A stretch of 20,845 nt of DNA, from NCBI GenBank assembly GCA_910584435.1, contig CAJUAP010000067.1, positions 1 through 20,845 on the forward strand, written 5' to 3'. Positions 1 to 6,212 of the stretch are shown here, piece after piece (within the stretch, counting starts at the first letter, position 1; every line of letters begins with the position of its first letter). The notes under the pieces were generated by a model. That model made no database searches. It was not told the DNA's origin and saw only the letters and a program-made list of their open reading frames with translations. Position numbers and translations under genes: made by a program. The DNA is from an uncultured Acetatifactor sp. Its GTDB lineage: Bacteria > Bacillota > Clostridia > Lachnospirales > Lachnospiraceae.

Positions 1-78
1 GATAAGACAAAGGGCGCACAGGTCATTATAAAAATTCCATATTAGAAATTTGGTGAGTGGTACTGCGGTATCGCTCAT
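1..78 (-). CDS. N-terminal start of an unidentified protein, cut by window edge
   Basis: A minus-strand reading frame opens with ATG at 78-76 (MSDTAVPLTKFLIWNF...) and stays open for 26 codons to the left edge. It starts six bases after the stop of the 73-residue frame at 85-306, a spacing typical of co-transcribed genes, but no good ribosome binding site is visible; translational coupling would be needed. The visible residues are hydrophobic with two cysteines (NDLCALCL). I do not recognise the family. It may be a chance frame, since only 26 codons are visible. Confidence 0.3.
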   Translation of the reverse strand, partial: MSDTAVPLTKFLIWNFYNDLCALCLI

Positions 79-84
79 TATTTT

Positions 85-306
85 TCAAATCTTTATGAAA
101 TCCGCAAAATTGGCGTTTAGCATATAGGCAAAGAATAGAAATACAATCTGCCGCACGGATAGCTGCTCATAAAACAGTATCAAGTAACAAACTGAAATAG
201 GGTAACTGCCATACAGGGTGCAGAAAAAGACAAGTAAGAAGCAGACCGTTTCTTGCCTGTCTTTGCTGCTTCCTATCGGTCGAAGCGGAATTTCAATTAG
301 CTTCAA
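85..306 (-). CDS. Small hydrophobic protein of unknown function, possibly a remnant
   Basis: This 73-residue minus-strand frame would use a TTG start (306-304), as no ATG is available at its head and an in-frame stop lies just upstream at 321-319. The product has a short polar head (residues 1-18, with a basic patch around SSKDRQ) followed by two hydrophobic stretches at about 21-45 and 52-65 that could span a membrane. Its start overlaps the end of another minus-strand coding remnant (stop at 293-295), and a third frame follows six bases downstream, so it may belong to a decayed minus-strand gene cluster. No family is recognised. The weak start makes a truncated gene as likely as an intact one. 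Confidence 0.3.
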   Translation of the reverse strand: MKLIEIPLRPIGSSKDRQETVCFLLVFFCTLYGSYPISVCYLILFYEQLSVRQIVFLFFAYMLNANFADFIKI

Positions 307-379
307 CCAGTTTTGTTTTTAATCTGTCCTGTGTATCGTCATTGATATGCCCCTTATACATAGACAGATATTTGATTTT
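293..379 (-). pseudogene. C-terminal remnant of an unidentified minus-strand gene
   Basis: Between in-frame stops, the minus strand reads 28 codons with protein-like composition, starting KIKYLSMYKG and ending DRLKTKLVEAN followed by TGA (295-293). The alternating charged and hydrophobic residues look like the helical tail of a soluble protein, and it overlaps the start of the next minus-strand frame by about 14 bases, as in compact operons. Upstream coding is interrupted at 380-382, next to the IS630 transposase fragment, which suggests the parent gene was broken by rearrangement. An internal ATG at 361-359 exists but lacks a ribosome binding site. The identity of the parent protein is unknown. 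Confidence 0.3.
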
Positions 380-416
380 TCATACTGGTTGGAAAATAAG
401 AACTTCCCCATGATGA

Positions 417-554
417 TCCTTTTGGCCACGGGTTTTGCGTGATTATGAATATAAGAGGCTTGGGACGGTTTCCCTGCTGGCCGGAATCGACCTGCTTACA
501 GGGGAAGCCATCCCACTGGTCAGTGATACCCATAAACTAAACCGGATGAGCTGA
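417..554 (+). pseudogene. IS630-family transposase fragment
   Basis: Frame 417-554 encodes a 45-residue piece containing RDYEYKRLGT followed by LLAGIDLLTGEAIPLVS and DTHK. This matches the conserved core around the catalytic aspartate (AGID) of IS630-type DDE transposases. An in-frame stop (414-416) precedes it, and the family sequence is lost after DTHK, where the frame runs on for five unrelated residues to a stop. Only about 40 of some 350 residues remain, so the element is dead. No terminal inverted repeats are visible. It marks an old insertion followed by deletion next to the broken minus-strand genes on its left. Confidence 0.65.
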
Positions 555-602
555 CAGAAGCCTGACCTGACAATATAGAAGAATCATTTCTGTATGGAGT
601 TT

Positions 603-1142
603 TCAATAATTTTCCGCCTTAACTTCAAAATATGCCTGGGGATGATTGCATACGGGACAAATATCCGGCGCCTTGGAACCCACGCAGACATGTCCGCAGT
701 TTTTGCATTTCCAGATGGTATCGCCGTCCCTGGAGAAGACAACGCCGTTCTCGATATTCTGCAGCAGCTTCAGGTATCTTGCCTCGTGTTCTTTCTCGAT
801 GGCGCCTACGGCTTCAAACAATGCGGCAATTTCATTAAATCCTTCTTCCCTTGCATCCTTTGCAAAGGCGGCATACATATCGGTCCACTCAAAATGCTCT
901 CCTTCTGCGGCTGCCTTCAGATTTTCAGCCGTACTGCCAATGCCGTCGTTTAACAATTTGTACCAGATTTTGGCATGTTCCTTTTCGTTGGCAGCGGTTT
1001 CTTCAAATAACTCTGCAATCTGCACATATCCGTCTTTTTTGGCCTTGGACGCATAATAGGTGTATTTGTTGCGTGCCATGGATTCTCCTGCAAAAGCTTC
1101 CAGCAGGTTTTTCTCTGTCTTGGTACCTTTTAACTGTGACAT
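603..1142 (-). CDS. rbr: Rubrerythrin
   Basis: A 179-residue cytoplasmic non-haem iron protein that reduces hydrogen peroxide to water in anaerobes, taking electrons from rubredoxin or NADH-linked donors. The four-helix diiron domain (about 1-130) shows the duplicated ligand motifs AGES (E20), NEKEH (E53, H56) and IEKEH (E116, H119). The C-terminal rubredoxin-like domain has two CxxC pairs, C146/C149 and C162/C165, for the Fe(Cys)4 site. Length and domain order are normal for classical rubrerythrin. The ATG is preceded by GGAGG four bases away (1151-1147 on the complement). It has its own sigma-A promoter at 1212-1240 and appears monocistronic; no clear terminator hairpin was found before the IS630 fragment. 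Confidence 0.97.
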   Translation of the reverse strand: MSQLKGTKTEKNLLEAFAGESMARNKYTYYASKAKKDGYVQIAELFEETAANEKEHAKIWYKLLNDGIGSTAENLKAAAEGEHFEWTDMYAAFAKDAREEGFNEIAALFEAVGAIEKEHEARYLKLLQNIENGVVFSRDGDTIWKCKNCGHVCVGSKAPDICPVCNHPQAYFEVKAENY

Positions 1143-1211
1143 GTTTCCTCCGTTTCTGCGTCAGGGGACTGAGATGGGTCATTCTTGTCCGGCGCATTTT
1201 GTTTTGTACAG

Positions 1212-1240
1212 ATTATATCAAAAAGTGTGGTAAAAAGCAA
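1212..1240 (-). promoter_or_regulatory. Sigma-A promoter of rubrerythrin
   Basis: On the minus strand TTGCTT (1240-1235) and a perfect TATAAT (1217-1212) are separated by 17 bases. The predicted start of transcription near 1205 gives a leader of about 60 bases before the rubrerythrin ATG. I see no obvious PerR-like palindrome overlapping it. Confidence 0.7.
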
Positions 1241-1278
1241 GGGGCGGCAGTCTGATGCACATAAAAACGTAAAGAGCA

Positions 1279-1313
1279 GGTTACTGTGAACGGAGTGAAT
1301 AGTAACCAGTAAC
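1279..1313. repeat. Short palindromic intergenic repeat
   Basis: GGTTACT (1279-1285) and AGTAACC (1301-1307) form a perfect 7-base inverted repeat around a 15-base loop, followed by another AGTAAC (1308-1313) that could compete for the same left arm. It lies between the divergent rubrerythrin and acetyltransferase promoters. The arrangement resembles small interspersed palindromes common in Lachnospiraceae genomes, but only one copy is present here, so its repetitive nature is inferred. Confidence 0.35.
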
Positions 1314-1345
1314 AAGGGCAATAGCAGGGAGATCCCAACAGCTGC

Positions 1346-1375
1346 TTGCATACGGGCAGGGGAAAATGATATAAT
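1346..1375 (+). promoter_or_regulatory. Sigma-A promoter of the AAC(3)-type acetyltransferase gene
   Basis: TTGCAT (1346-1351) and TATAAT (1370-1375) are spaced by 18 bases. Transcription would begin near 1382, about 100 bases ahead of the chosen start codon. This supports the internal start at 1483 over the earlier ATG at 1390, which would lie only about 8 bases into the transcript. Confidence 0.65.
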
Positions 1376-1482
1376 GCCTTTAATTTATCATGCCGGTGTG
1401 CTGCCGGGCTGCTATGAACAAAAGGACATGGCAGACAATGCCGGGACAGGTGATAAAGTATAACAAAAGCGAGGTAGTAAAG

Positions 1483-2298
1483 ATGTACACAAAACAGGAT
1501 TTAAAGGCGCATCTGCAGGCCATGGGGCTGGTTTCCACAGATGCGGTGATGCTTCATTCTTCCATGAAAGCCATCGGAGCGGTGGAAGGGGGCGCTGATA
1601 CGGTGGTTGATGCCTTTATGGAATATCTTTCGGAGGGCCTCTTTATGACACCGGCCCATACCTGGGCACAGATGAGCGAGACGCATGCCTGCTTTGATCC
1701 GGCGGCGGAGCCTGCCTGTGTGGGGATTATACCAAATTTGTTCCTGAAGCGTCCCGGCGTGGTACGTTCGCTGCATCCTACCCACAGCATTGCCGCCGCA
1801 GGACCCATGGCGGCAGAATATGTCCGGGGAGAAGAAAAATGTACCACACCATGTTCGCCTGGCGGCTGCTGGGACAGGCTCCGGCACATTCACGCCAAAA
1901 TATTACTGGCAGGGGTCACTCATAGCCGCAATACGTTTATCCACAGCATAGAAGAAGTGCTGGAGGTACCGGAGAGATTTACTCCGGAGCCGGCAGCTTT
2001 CCAGATTAAGATGCCTGGGGGGAGCAGGAAGGAAGTACGGGTGTACCGGCATTACAACCCCCATACGGCGCATATTTCCGAGAGCTTCGACAAGCTCAGT
2101 GAGGCATTTTATGCTGTGGGTGCGGCGGAAAAAGTTTCTTTTGGACAGGCAGAATGCATTCTCTGTGATGCGGAAGGGCTTTTTGATGTCACTTGCAGAG
2201 TGTTGTCCCATGAACTTAACTGCCTGATGGACAGGGAGAGGATACCGGAGCAGTGGTGGGAGGGGGCTTTTATCCAATCAGGCAGGTTTTTCCTTTGA
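1483..2298 (+). CDS. AAC(3) family N-acetyltransferase
   Basis: A 271-residue soluble enzyme of the Antibiotic_NAT fold, which transfers acetyl from acetyl-CoA to an amine; characterised relatives modify the 3-amino group of aminoglycosides. Family landmarks are LHSSMKAIG (24-32), MTPAHTW (55-61), FDPAAEPACVG (71-81), RPGVVRSLHPTHSIAAAG (90-107) and the LLAGVTHSRNTFIH segment (141-154). The start at 1483 is chosen because GAGG (1471-1474) lies eight bases upstream; the frame extends upstream to 1390 without a ribosome binding site. The last 29 bases overlap the 3' end of the convergent nuclease gene, and the C-terminus (QSGRFFL) looks unlike the usual family end. Chromosomal copies in Firmicutes are often not proven resistance genes, so the substrate is uncertain. 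Confidence 0.9.
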   Translation: MYTKQDLKAHLQAMGLVSTDAVMLHSSMKAIGAVEGGADTVVDAFMEYLSEGLFMTPAHTWAQMSETHACFDPAAEPACVGIIPNLFLKRPGVVRSLHPTHSIAAAGPMAAEYVRGEEKCTTPCSPGGCWDRLRHIHAKILLAGVTHSRNTFIHSIEEVLEVPERFTPEPAAFQIKMPGGSRKEVRVYRHYNPHTAHISESFDKLSEAFYAVGAAEKVSFGQAECILCDAEGLFDVTCRVLSHELNCLMDRERIPEQWWEGAFIQSGRFFL

Positions 2299-3976
2299 AT
2301 GCAAATCCATATTTTCTGATTTGCTCCGGTAAGAAACCTTTTGACACCAGTTCTGCTTCATATTGTTTTTCTTCTATCTGGGCGTGGGCGTTAGCCAGGG
2401 TATCCTCCAATGTGGCTTCGTCCTCGTCCGGGTCCAATACTTTGAACTCGAAAATAAATGCTTTCTGCTTTCTGTCAATTGGCTCCAGCATAACATCATA
2501 GCGTCCAAATCCGCTTTCCCGGTTGGAACGTACTCTGTAAGTATCTGCCAGATTGACCACCATACCCAATACAAATCCATGATAAAAACGTTCAGGTTCT
2601 GCCTGCTCAGATGGCTTATTGCCGCTGTCAAAAGAACTGAAGGTGTTGAGGGCAACTTTATTCATAAATGTGTTCATTTTCCGGATATTGTCGGCCAACA
2701 GGGCATTGATAAATTCATTATAATAGATTTGTGTGCCGTCATTGAACCATTCCGATATCATTTTCCTGAACATTTTCTTTACCTCAAGATTGGTAAGGGC
2801 AAGTGTGTATCGGCCGGGGTCTGTTTCTGCCTGGAGCACTTTCAAGTATCCTGTTGAAAGCAGCAGGCTCCATACTGCATTTATATTGTTGTCAAGCTGA
2901 TGGAACGCAATCTGTTCATCAATTTCTGCCGCGATGCTTTTTCCCAGCATAAGGTCTTCCATCATCTGTTTTATATCGGAATTGCCTCGTTGTATCAGCG
3001 AATTTACAAGTCCGTTGCTGCTGGTGTTTGCCCAATAAGTTTTATAGATTCCTTTTTTGGAGATAAAGGATGCGATGGACCATGGATTATAGATATCTGT
3101 GTATCGGCCGAAGGTAAATCCGTCATACCACCTTTTAACTTCCTGTTTTTCGCTGCCCAAGTCTGCGGCATCAAGTGCGGCAAAGACTTCTTCCTCCGTA
3201 AATCCAAAGGCTGTGGCATATTCATTTGAAGTTGTGGTAATGACATCCAGATTATTCAAATCAGAGAAAATGCTTTCTTTGGTAATCCTTGTAATTCCGG
3301 TTATCATACCGCGTTGGAGATGTGGATTTGTTTTAAAGGTATTGTGGAAAATATTTCGGAAAAACGTAATTGCTTTGTCCCAGTTTCCTTCCAGCCATGC
3401 TTCCTGCATAGGCGTATCATATTCATCAAGAATTATAATGACATCCTTGTTATAGTATTTCGCAAGATAAGTGCAAAGGCGGCGTAAGGCTGTGTAAGCG
3501 GTGTCATCGTCCATTTTGCAGTTCACAGCTGTAAAGGCTGTTCTGTCATCTTCATCAAATAAATCGGATTTCATGATGTGTTTGCGGCTCTTATAGGCAT
3601 CGGAGATGATTCCTTTTACGGCTTTTTTGATGCCGTCTATATTTCCGGTTTTGACAGAGGCAAAACTCAGGAAGATTACCGGAAATGAGCCTTGCAGGTG
3701 TCTGTATTTATTATCGCCTGAGGCGGATGTATCCTGCCAGATGGAGAGTGTCTCAAATAAATCGCCTCTTCCAGCATATTGATTTGAGAAGAAGCACTCA
3801 AGCATACTCATGTTGAGCGTTTTGCCGAACCTGTGTGGGCGTGTAATAAGTGTGACTGTCGAACCGTATTCCCACCACTCGCGGATAAATTCTGTCTTAT
3901 CAATATAGAATTTATTTTCTTCGATCAGTCGGTCAAATCGTTGTTCCCCTAAATTTACTACTATGTTACGATCCAT
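2270..3976 (-). CDS. AAA-ATPase-like protein with C-terminal PD-(D/E)XK nuclease domain
   Basis: A 568-residue member of the AAA_9/PD-(D/E)XK group, abundant in multiple copies in gut Firmicutes and Bacteroidetes and of unknown biological role. The N-terminal ATPase-like domain opens with the family signature NKFYIDKTEFI (21-31), has an atypical P-loop TRPHRFGKT (45-53) and a Walker B-like strand IIILDEYD (180-187). The C-terminal nuclease-like core shows GRYD (D494) and FEFK (E510, K512), i.e. a D...ExK site, followed by a QIEEKQY helix. The start at 3976 is chosen because AGGGGG lies seven bases upstream; two earlier ATGs at 3994 and 3982 have worse spacing. It has its own promoter. The 3' end overlaps the convergent acetyltransferase gene. 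The family's expansion suggests mobility or conflict roles, which is unproven. Confidence 0.92.
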   Translation of the reverse strand: MDRNIVVNLGEQRFDRLIEENKFYIDKTEFIREWWEYGSTVTLITRPHRFGKTLNMSMLECFFSNQYAGRGDLFETLSIWQDTSASGDNKYRHLQGSFPVIFLSFASVKTGNIDGIKKAVKGIISDAYKSRKHIMKSDLFDEDDRTAFTAVNCKMDDDTAYTALRRLCTYLAKYYNKDVIIILDEYDTPMQEAWLEGNWDKAITFFRNIFHNTFKTNPHLQRGMITGITRITKESIFSDLNNLDVITTTSNEYATAFGFTEEEVFAALDAADLGSEKQEVKRWYDGFTFGRYTDIYNPWSIASFISKKGIYKTYWANTSSNGLVNSLIQRGNSDIKQMMEDLMLGKSIAAEIDEQIAFHQLDNNINAVWSLLLSTGYLKVLQAETDPGRYTLALTNLEVKKMFRKMISEWFNDGTQIYYNEFINALLADNIRKMNTFMNKVALNTFSSFDSGNKPSEQAEPERFYHGFVLGMVVNLADTYRVRSNRESGFGRYDVMLEPIDRKQKAFIFEFKVLDPDEDEATLEDTLANAHAQIEEKQYEAELVSKGFLPEQIRKYGFAFKGKTCLIG

Positions 3977-4032
3977 GTGCATACCCCCTGACATGACTTC
4001 AAATGTAAATCAGCTTGTATTCCTATGCCTAT

Positions 4033-4061
4033 AGTATACATGATACGAAAGGTTTACACAA
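4033..4061 (-). promoter_or_regulatory. Sigma-A promoter of the AAA-ATPase-like/nuclease gene
   Basis: On the minus strand TTGTGT (4061-4056) and TATACT (4038-4033) have the ideal 17-base spacing. The predicted start of transcription near 4026 gives a leader of about 50 bases before the ATG at 3976. The promoter lies downstream of the small gene at 4105-4362, so the nuclease gene can be expressed independently of it. Confidence 0.65.
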
Positions 4062-4104
4062 TTTGTTTCTAAAATTTCCATACATGTATATGATATTAGT
4101 TTTA

Positions 4105-4362
4105 TTATTCTGCAGCATTGCCCAGGGTTTCCATGAGCAGCTTTGCCATATACTGTGCGCCTAATCGAAATCCATCTCTTCTTACCTGGTAGGTGGCTTG
4201 ATAAATAAGATCACTTATTTCTGCTATTTCTGATTCGGTTTTCGTACTTTTTAATGGTTCCAGAATTGCGCATATGGATTGGTCATACTCCCAATTAAGT
4301 TCTTCACTTGTTTGTTCCCAGTAAGCAATTTTGTCATATAGTTTGTTAAGTAAATCAATCAT
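4105..4362 (-). CDS. Small helical protein of unknown function (DUF6809-like)
   Basis: An 85-residue soluble, acidic, mostly helical protein. It begins MIDLLNKLYDKI and ends with DGFRLGAQYMAKLLMETLG. The FRLGA-x-YM-x-x-L-x-E tail is the hallmark I associate with a group of short Lachnospiraceae proteins (DUF6809-like) usually found near XRE regulators; that link is from memory. There is no signal peptide or membrane segment. The start is supported by AGGAGA eight bases upstream. It is transcribed divergently from the XRE gene at 4514 across an AT-rich gap with a perfect inverted repeat, so the pair may be co-regulated. It could be an accessory partner of that regulator. Function unknown. Confidence 0.75.
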   Translation of the reverse strand: MIDLLNKLYDKIAYWEQTSEELNWEYDQSICAILEPLKSTKTESEIAEISDLIYQATYQVRRDGFRLGAQYMAKLLMETLGNAAE

Positions 4363-4441
4363 GTATAGAATCTCCTTTCAAATTTAGTGGTTTGTGCATG
4401 TTTATTATATCACCAAATTATATCTTAATCTATATATTTTA

Positions 4442-4468
4442 TAGTAATAGATAATTAATTTATTACTA
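4442..4468. promoter_or_regulatory. Candidate operator between divergent small gene and XRE regulator
   Basis: TAGTAATA (4442-4449) and TATTACTA (4461-4468) form a perfect 8-base inverted repeat with an 11-base spacer in the divergent 151-base gap. A further half-site TAGTAA lies at 4494-4499. The right arm overlaps the weak predicted -35 (TTAATT, 4455-4460) that pairs with TATAAT at 4478-4483 for the XRE gene. Autorepression by that regulator is the simplest reading; this is inferred from symmetry and position only. Confidence 0.45.
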
Positions 4469-4513
4469 AACTAATAATATAATTAGATAAATATAGTAAA
4501 AGGGTGCAGGGGT

Positions 4514-4831
4514 ATGGAGGGATTAGATTTTGCTTTTATTGGTAAGAGAATAAGAGACATCAGAAACGAGAAGCATTTCACACAGGAGTTTCTTGCCAAT
4601 GAAACAGGAGTGAATGTGACGCATATCAGTAATATAGAGACAAATAAAGTAAAAGTTTCTCTTACGCTTCTTGTACGTATTTGTAATGTTCTGGGAGTTA
4701 CACTCGATTATCTTTTGGAAAATGAATATCGTGATACATCCTCTGTGCTTGAAGAGGAATTTCTTAACATTATGAAGGATATGCCGAAAGAAAAACAGGA
4801 AATACTTCTGCGGATTGCCAAAGTGCTATAG
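4514..4831 (+). CDS. XRE-family helix-turn-helix transcriptional regulator
   Basis: A 105-residue DNA-binding protein. The HTH_3 domain spans about residues 8-68: IGKRIRDIRNEKHFTQEFLA, then the turn and recognition helix GVNVTHISNIETNKVKVS, then LVRICNVLGVTLDYLLE. The remaining 35 residues form a charged helix (EEEFLNIMKDMPKEKQEILLRIAKVL) likely used for dimerisation, a common tail in small clostridial XRE repressors. The start has AGGGTG (4501-4506) seven bases upstream. Base composition around the gene is clearly more AT-rich than the sugar operon, which may reflect acquisition. It is divergent from the small helical gene, with a candidate operator in between, suggesting autoregulation. Confidence 0.9.
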   Translation: MEGLDFAFIGKRIRDIRNEKHFTQEFLANETGVNVTHISNIETNKVKVSLTLLVRICNVLGVTLDYLLENEYRDTSSVLEEEFLNIMKDMPKEKQEILLRIAKVL

Positions 4832-4882
4832 AAAAAACATAAAGATAACAGAAATGATTATGGAAATTTAAGATTACATTTG

Positions 4883-4911
4883 TTGTGAGTTTTGAAATTA
4901 TAGTTTATAAT
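4883..4911 (+). promoter_or_regulatory. Promoter-like sequence within the 333-base gene-free stretch
   Basis: TTGTGA (4883-4888) and TATAAT (4906-4911) are separated by exactly 17 bases. Transcription would begin near 4918 and meet the hairpin at 4969-4987 after about 50 bases, with no reading frame in between. The rest of the 4832-5164 gap holds only this pair of signals and the promoter of the next gene. It may drive a short untranslated RNA, or be a chance match in AT-rich DNA. Confidence 0.4.
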
Positions 4912-4968
4912 AAAACAGAAGTTTAATTTCTATAACCTTTCACAATGTAGGACGAAAAACATGTCATG

Positions 4969-4996
4969 CCCTATATGGATTATAGGGGGGTTTTTT
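4969..4996 (+). terminator. Hairpin with T-tract, probable Rho-independent terminator
   Basis: CCCTATA (4969-4975) pairs with TATAGGG (4981-4987) around a 5-base loop, followed by GGG and six T residues (4991-4996). It lies 138 bases after the XRE stop codon and could terminate either that gene or a short transcript from the promoter at 4883-4911. The three G residues before the T-run make it slightly atypical. Confidence 0.55.
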
Positions 4997-5108
4997 GTAT
5001 ACTCTGATTTCTTCAGACAGCATATCACATCTCTAAAAATTTTCCTGATAGAAGAATTAAATAGGGAACATATTTAACCATCAGTTAAAAAATTGGATTG
5101 TTTCTCCT

Positions 5109-5137
5109 TTGACTTTCAAAATGACGTATTTTAAAAT
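5109..5137 (+). promoter_or_regulatory. Sigma-A promoter of the XRE-MotA/FliG-like gene
   Basis: TTGACT (5109-5114) and TAAAAT (5132-5137) are spaced by 17 bases. Transcription from near 5144 leaves a leader of about 20 bases containing a strong AAGGAGGA ribosome binding site (5153-5160), four bases before the ATG at 5165. Confidence 0.7.
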
Positions 5138-5164
5138 GGATATAAGAATCGGAAGGAGGAAAGT

Positions 5165-6109
5165 ATGGAGAATATCGTATATCATGGAGTGGCCATGGGA
5201 GGGAAACTCTATTCGCTGCGCATGGCAAAGAGAATGACCCAGGAGCAGCTGGCAGAAGTGTTAAGCATCAGTCCGGCGGCAGTCTCAAAATGGGAGCGCA
5301 ATCTGTCAACGCCGGGTATTGAGATGCTGTGGGCACTGGCGGATTATTTCGACTGCAGTATTGATGAACTGGTGGGCAGGAGCCTGGCGCAGGTAGAGAG
5401 GGTTGGGGTGTATGATGATGACAAATTCCGGCTTGCCCTGGTGGGGGAGGACTTGCTCAAATGCGCCGAAATCAGCCGGGCGGAGGGGCTGCTTGCCATG
5501 GAAGAGGCAGTGTCCAGGTTAAACAGCAGCAAATTTCTGCTGTTTGCAATACCCTATATTAAGAATCTGCTTATGATGCAGGTGGATTTGGATGTATCAT
5601 TCCGGCTATTGGAAAATTATGCGCAGGCCCTGCCGGAGGCGGAGCAGAGGGAAGGCCGCATGATTGCAGCGGTGCTGAAGATGATTTTCGCCGGGGAGAG
5701 GCCGGAACTGATTCAGGAAATGGTGGCATCCTATATCGGTATGGATTACAGGGAGAAGAGCGGCTATATGAGGGAAATTCTGAAATATACAAGGCAGGAA
5801 TTAATCAATAAATACAAAGACAAGAAATTATATTCGGAAGCTACCAATTTATTAGAAGAATTGGTGCATTTAGGAGATTTTGAGATTCAGGTGATTCTGC
5901 GGAATCTGGACAACCTGACGCTGACAGCGGCGCTGGCAGGGGCATCGGGTGAAGTAGTGACGGCATTTTTCTCCAATCTGGCGGACAGGATATTATACCT
6001 GATCAGTGAGGACATGGAGCTCTGGCATGGAACGGAAGAAGAAATTCTGGAAGCCCAGAGGAAGGTGTTGGAAATCGGCAGTTTCTGCCTGAACCAGGAT
6101 GCGGAATAA
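5165..6109 (+). CDS. XRE regulator fused to MotA-like and FliG C-terminal-like segments
   Basis: A 314-residue soluble protein with three parts. Residues 12-72 are an HTH_3 DNA-binding domain (LYSLRMAKRMTQEQLAEVLS, then SPAAVSKWERNLSTPGIEML). Residues 93-195 resemble the cytoplasmic segment of the stator protein MotA: AEISRAEGLLAMEE (101-114) parallels the MotA 'A..AR.EGLLALE' motif, and VLKMIFAGERPELIQEMV (170-187) parallels 'GL.L.VDG.DPE.I..IL'. Residues 237-308 resemble the FliG C-terminal torque domain: VILRNLDNLTLTAALAGAS, an LADR (R275) and SED (E282, D283) cluster, and EEEILEAQRKVLEIG. No membrane helices are present, so it is not a stator. A strong ribosome binding site fixes the start. 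It lies 103 bases upstream of a sigma-factor gene. The domain matches are by eye; function is unknown. Confidence 0.8.
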   Translation: MENIVYHGVAMGGKLYSLRMAKRMTQEQLAEVLSISPAAVSKWERNLSTPGIEMLWALADYFDCSIDELVGRSLAQVERVGVYDDDKFRLALVGEDLLKCAEISRAEGLLAMEEAVSRLNSSKFLLFAIPYIKNLLMMQVDLDVSFRLLENYAQALPEAEQREGRMIAAVLKMIFAGERPELIQEMVASYIGMDYREKSGYMREILKYTRQELINKYKDKKLYSEATNLLEELVHLGDFEIQVILRNLDNLTLTAALAGASGEVVTAFFSNLADRILYLISEDMELWHGTEEEILEAQRKVLEIGSFCLNQDAE

Positions 6110-6125
6110 TTTTTTTTCATGACAA

Positions 6126-6153
6126 TTAACCAAAGTCTGTTTTCCGGTACTAT
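6126..6153 (+). promoter_or_regulatory. Possible promoter upstream of the sigma-factor gene
   Basis: TTAACC (6126-6131) and TACTAT (6148-6153) are separated by 16 bases in the 103-base gap after the preceding gene. Both boxes are imperfect. Because the upstream gene is in the same direction and no terminator is visible, read-through is also possible. Confidence 0.35.
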
Positions 6154-6157
6154 ATCA

Positions 6158-6171
6158 ATGAAAGCTTTCAT
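6158..6171. promoter_or_regulatory. 14-base perfect palindrome, candidate operator
   Basis: ATGAAAGCTTTCAT is a perfect palindrome located just after the predicted -10 box and 42 bases before the sigma-factor start codon. That position suits a repressor site controlling the sigma gene, for example by the XRE-type regulator encoded immediately upstream or by the sigma gene's own winged-helix-like region. It is similar to, but shorter than, a catabolite-responsive element, lacking its central CG. Confidence 0.4.
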
Positions 6172-6212
6172 GATACATTATGTGCACAAAAGGATTGCCA
6201 AAGGAGGACGCC

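Noticed and set aside
85..306. AgrB-like peptide-processing protein
   Set aside because: Hydrophobic stretches and a K/R-rich loop are suggestive, but the catalytic His and Cys region is absent and the similarity is too weak.
1390..1482. N-terminal extension of the acetyltransferase from ATG 1390
   Set aside because: That ATG lies about 8 bases after the predicted start of transcription with no ribosome binding site, and the 31 extra residues do not resemble the family.
6158..6171. Reading the palindrome as a catabolite-responsive element
   Set aside because: A cre site needs a central CG (TGnAAnCGnnnnCA); this palindrome lacks it and is shorter.
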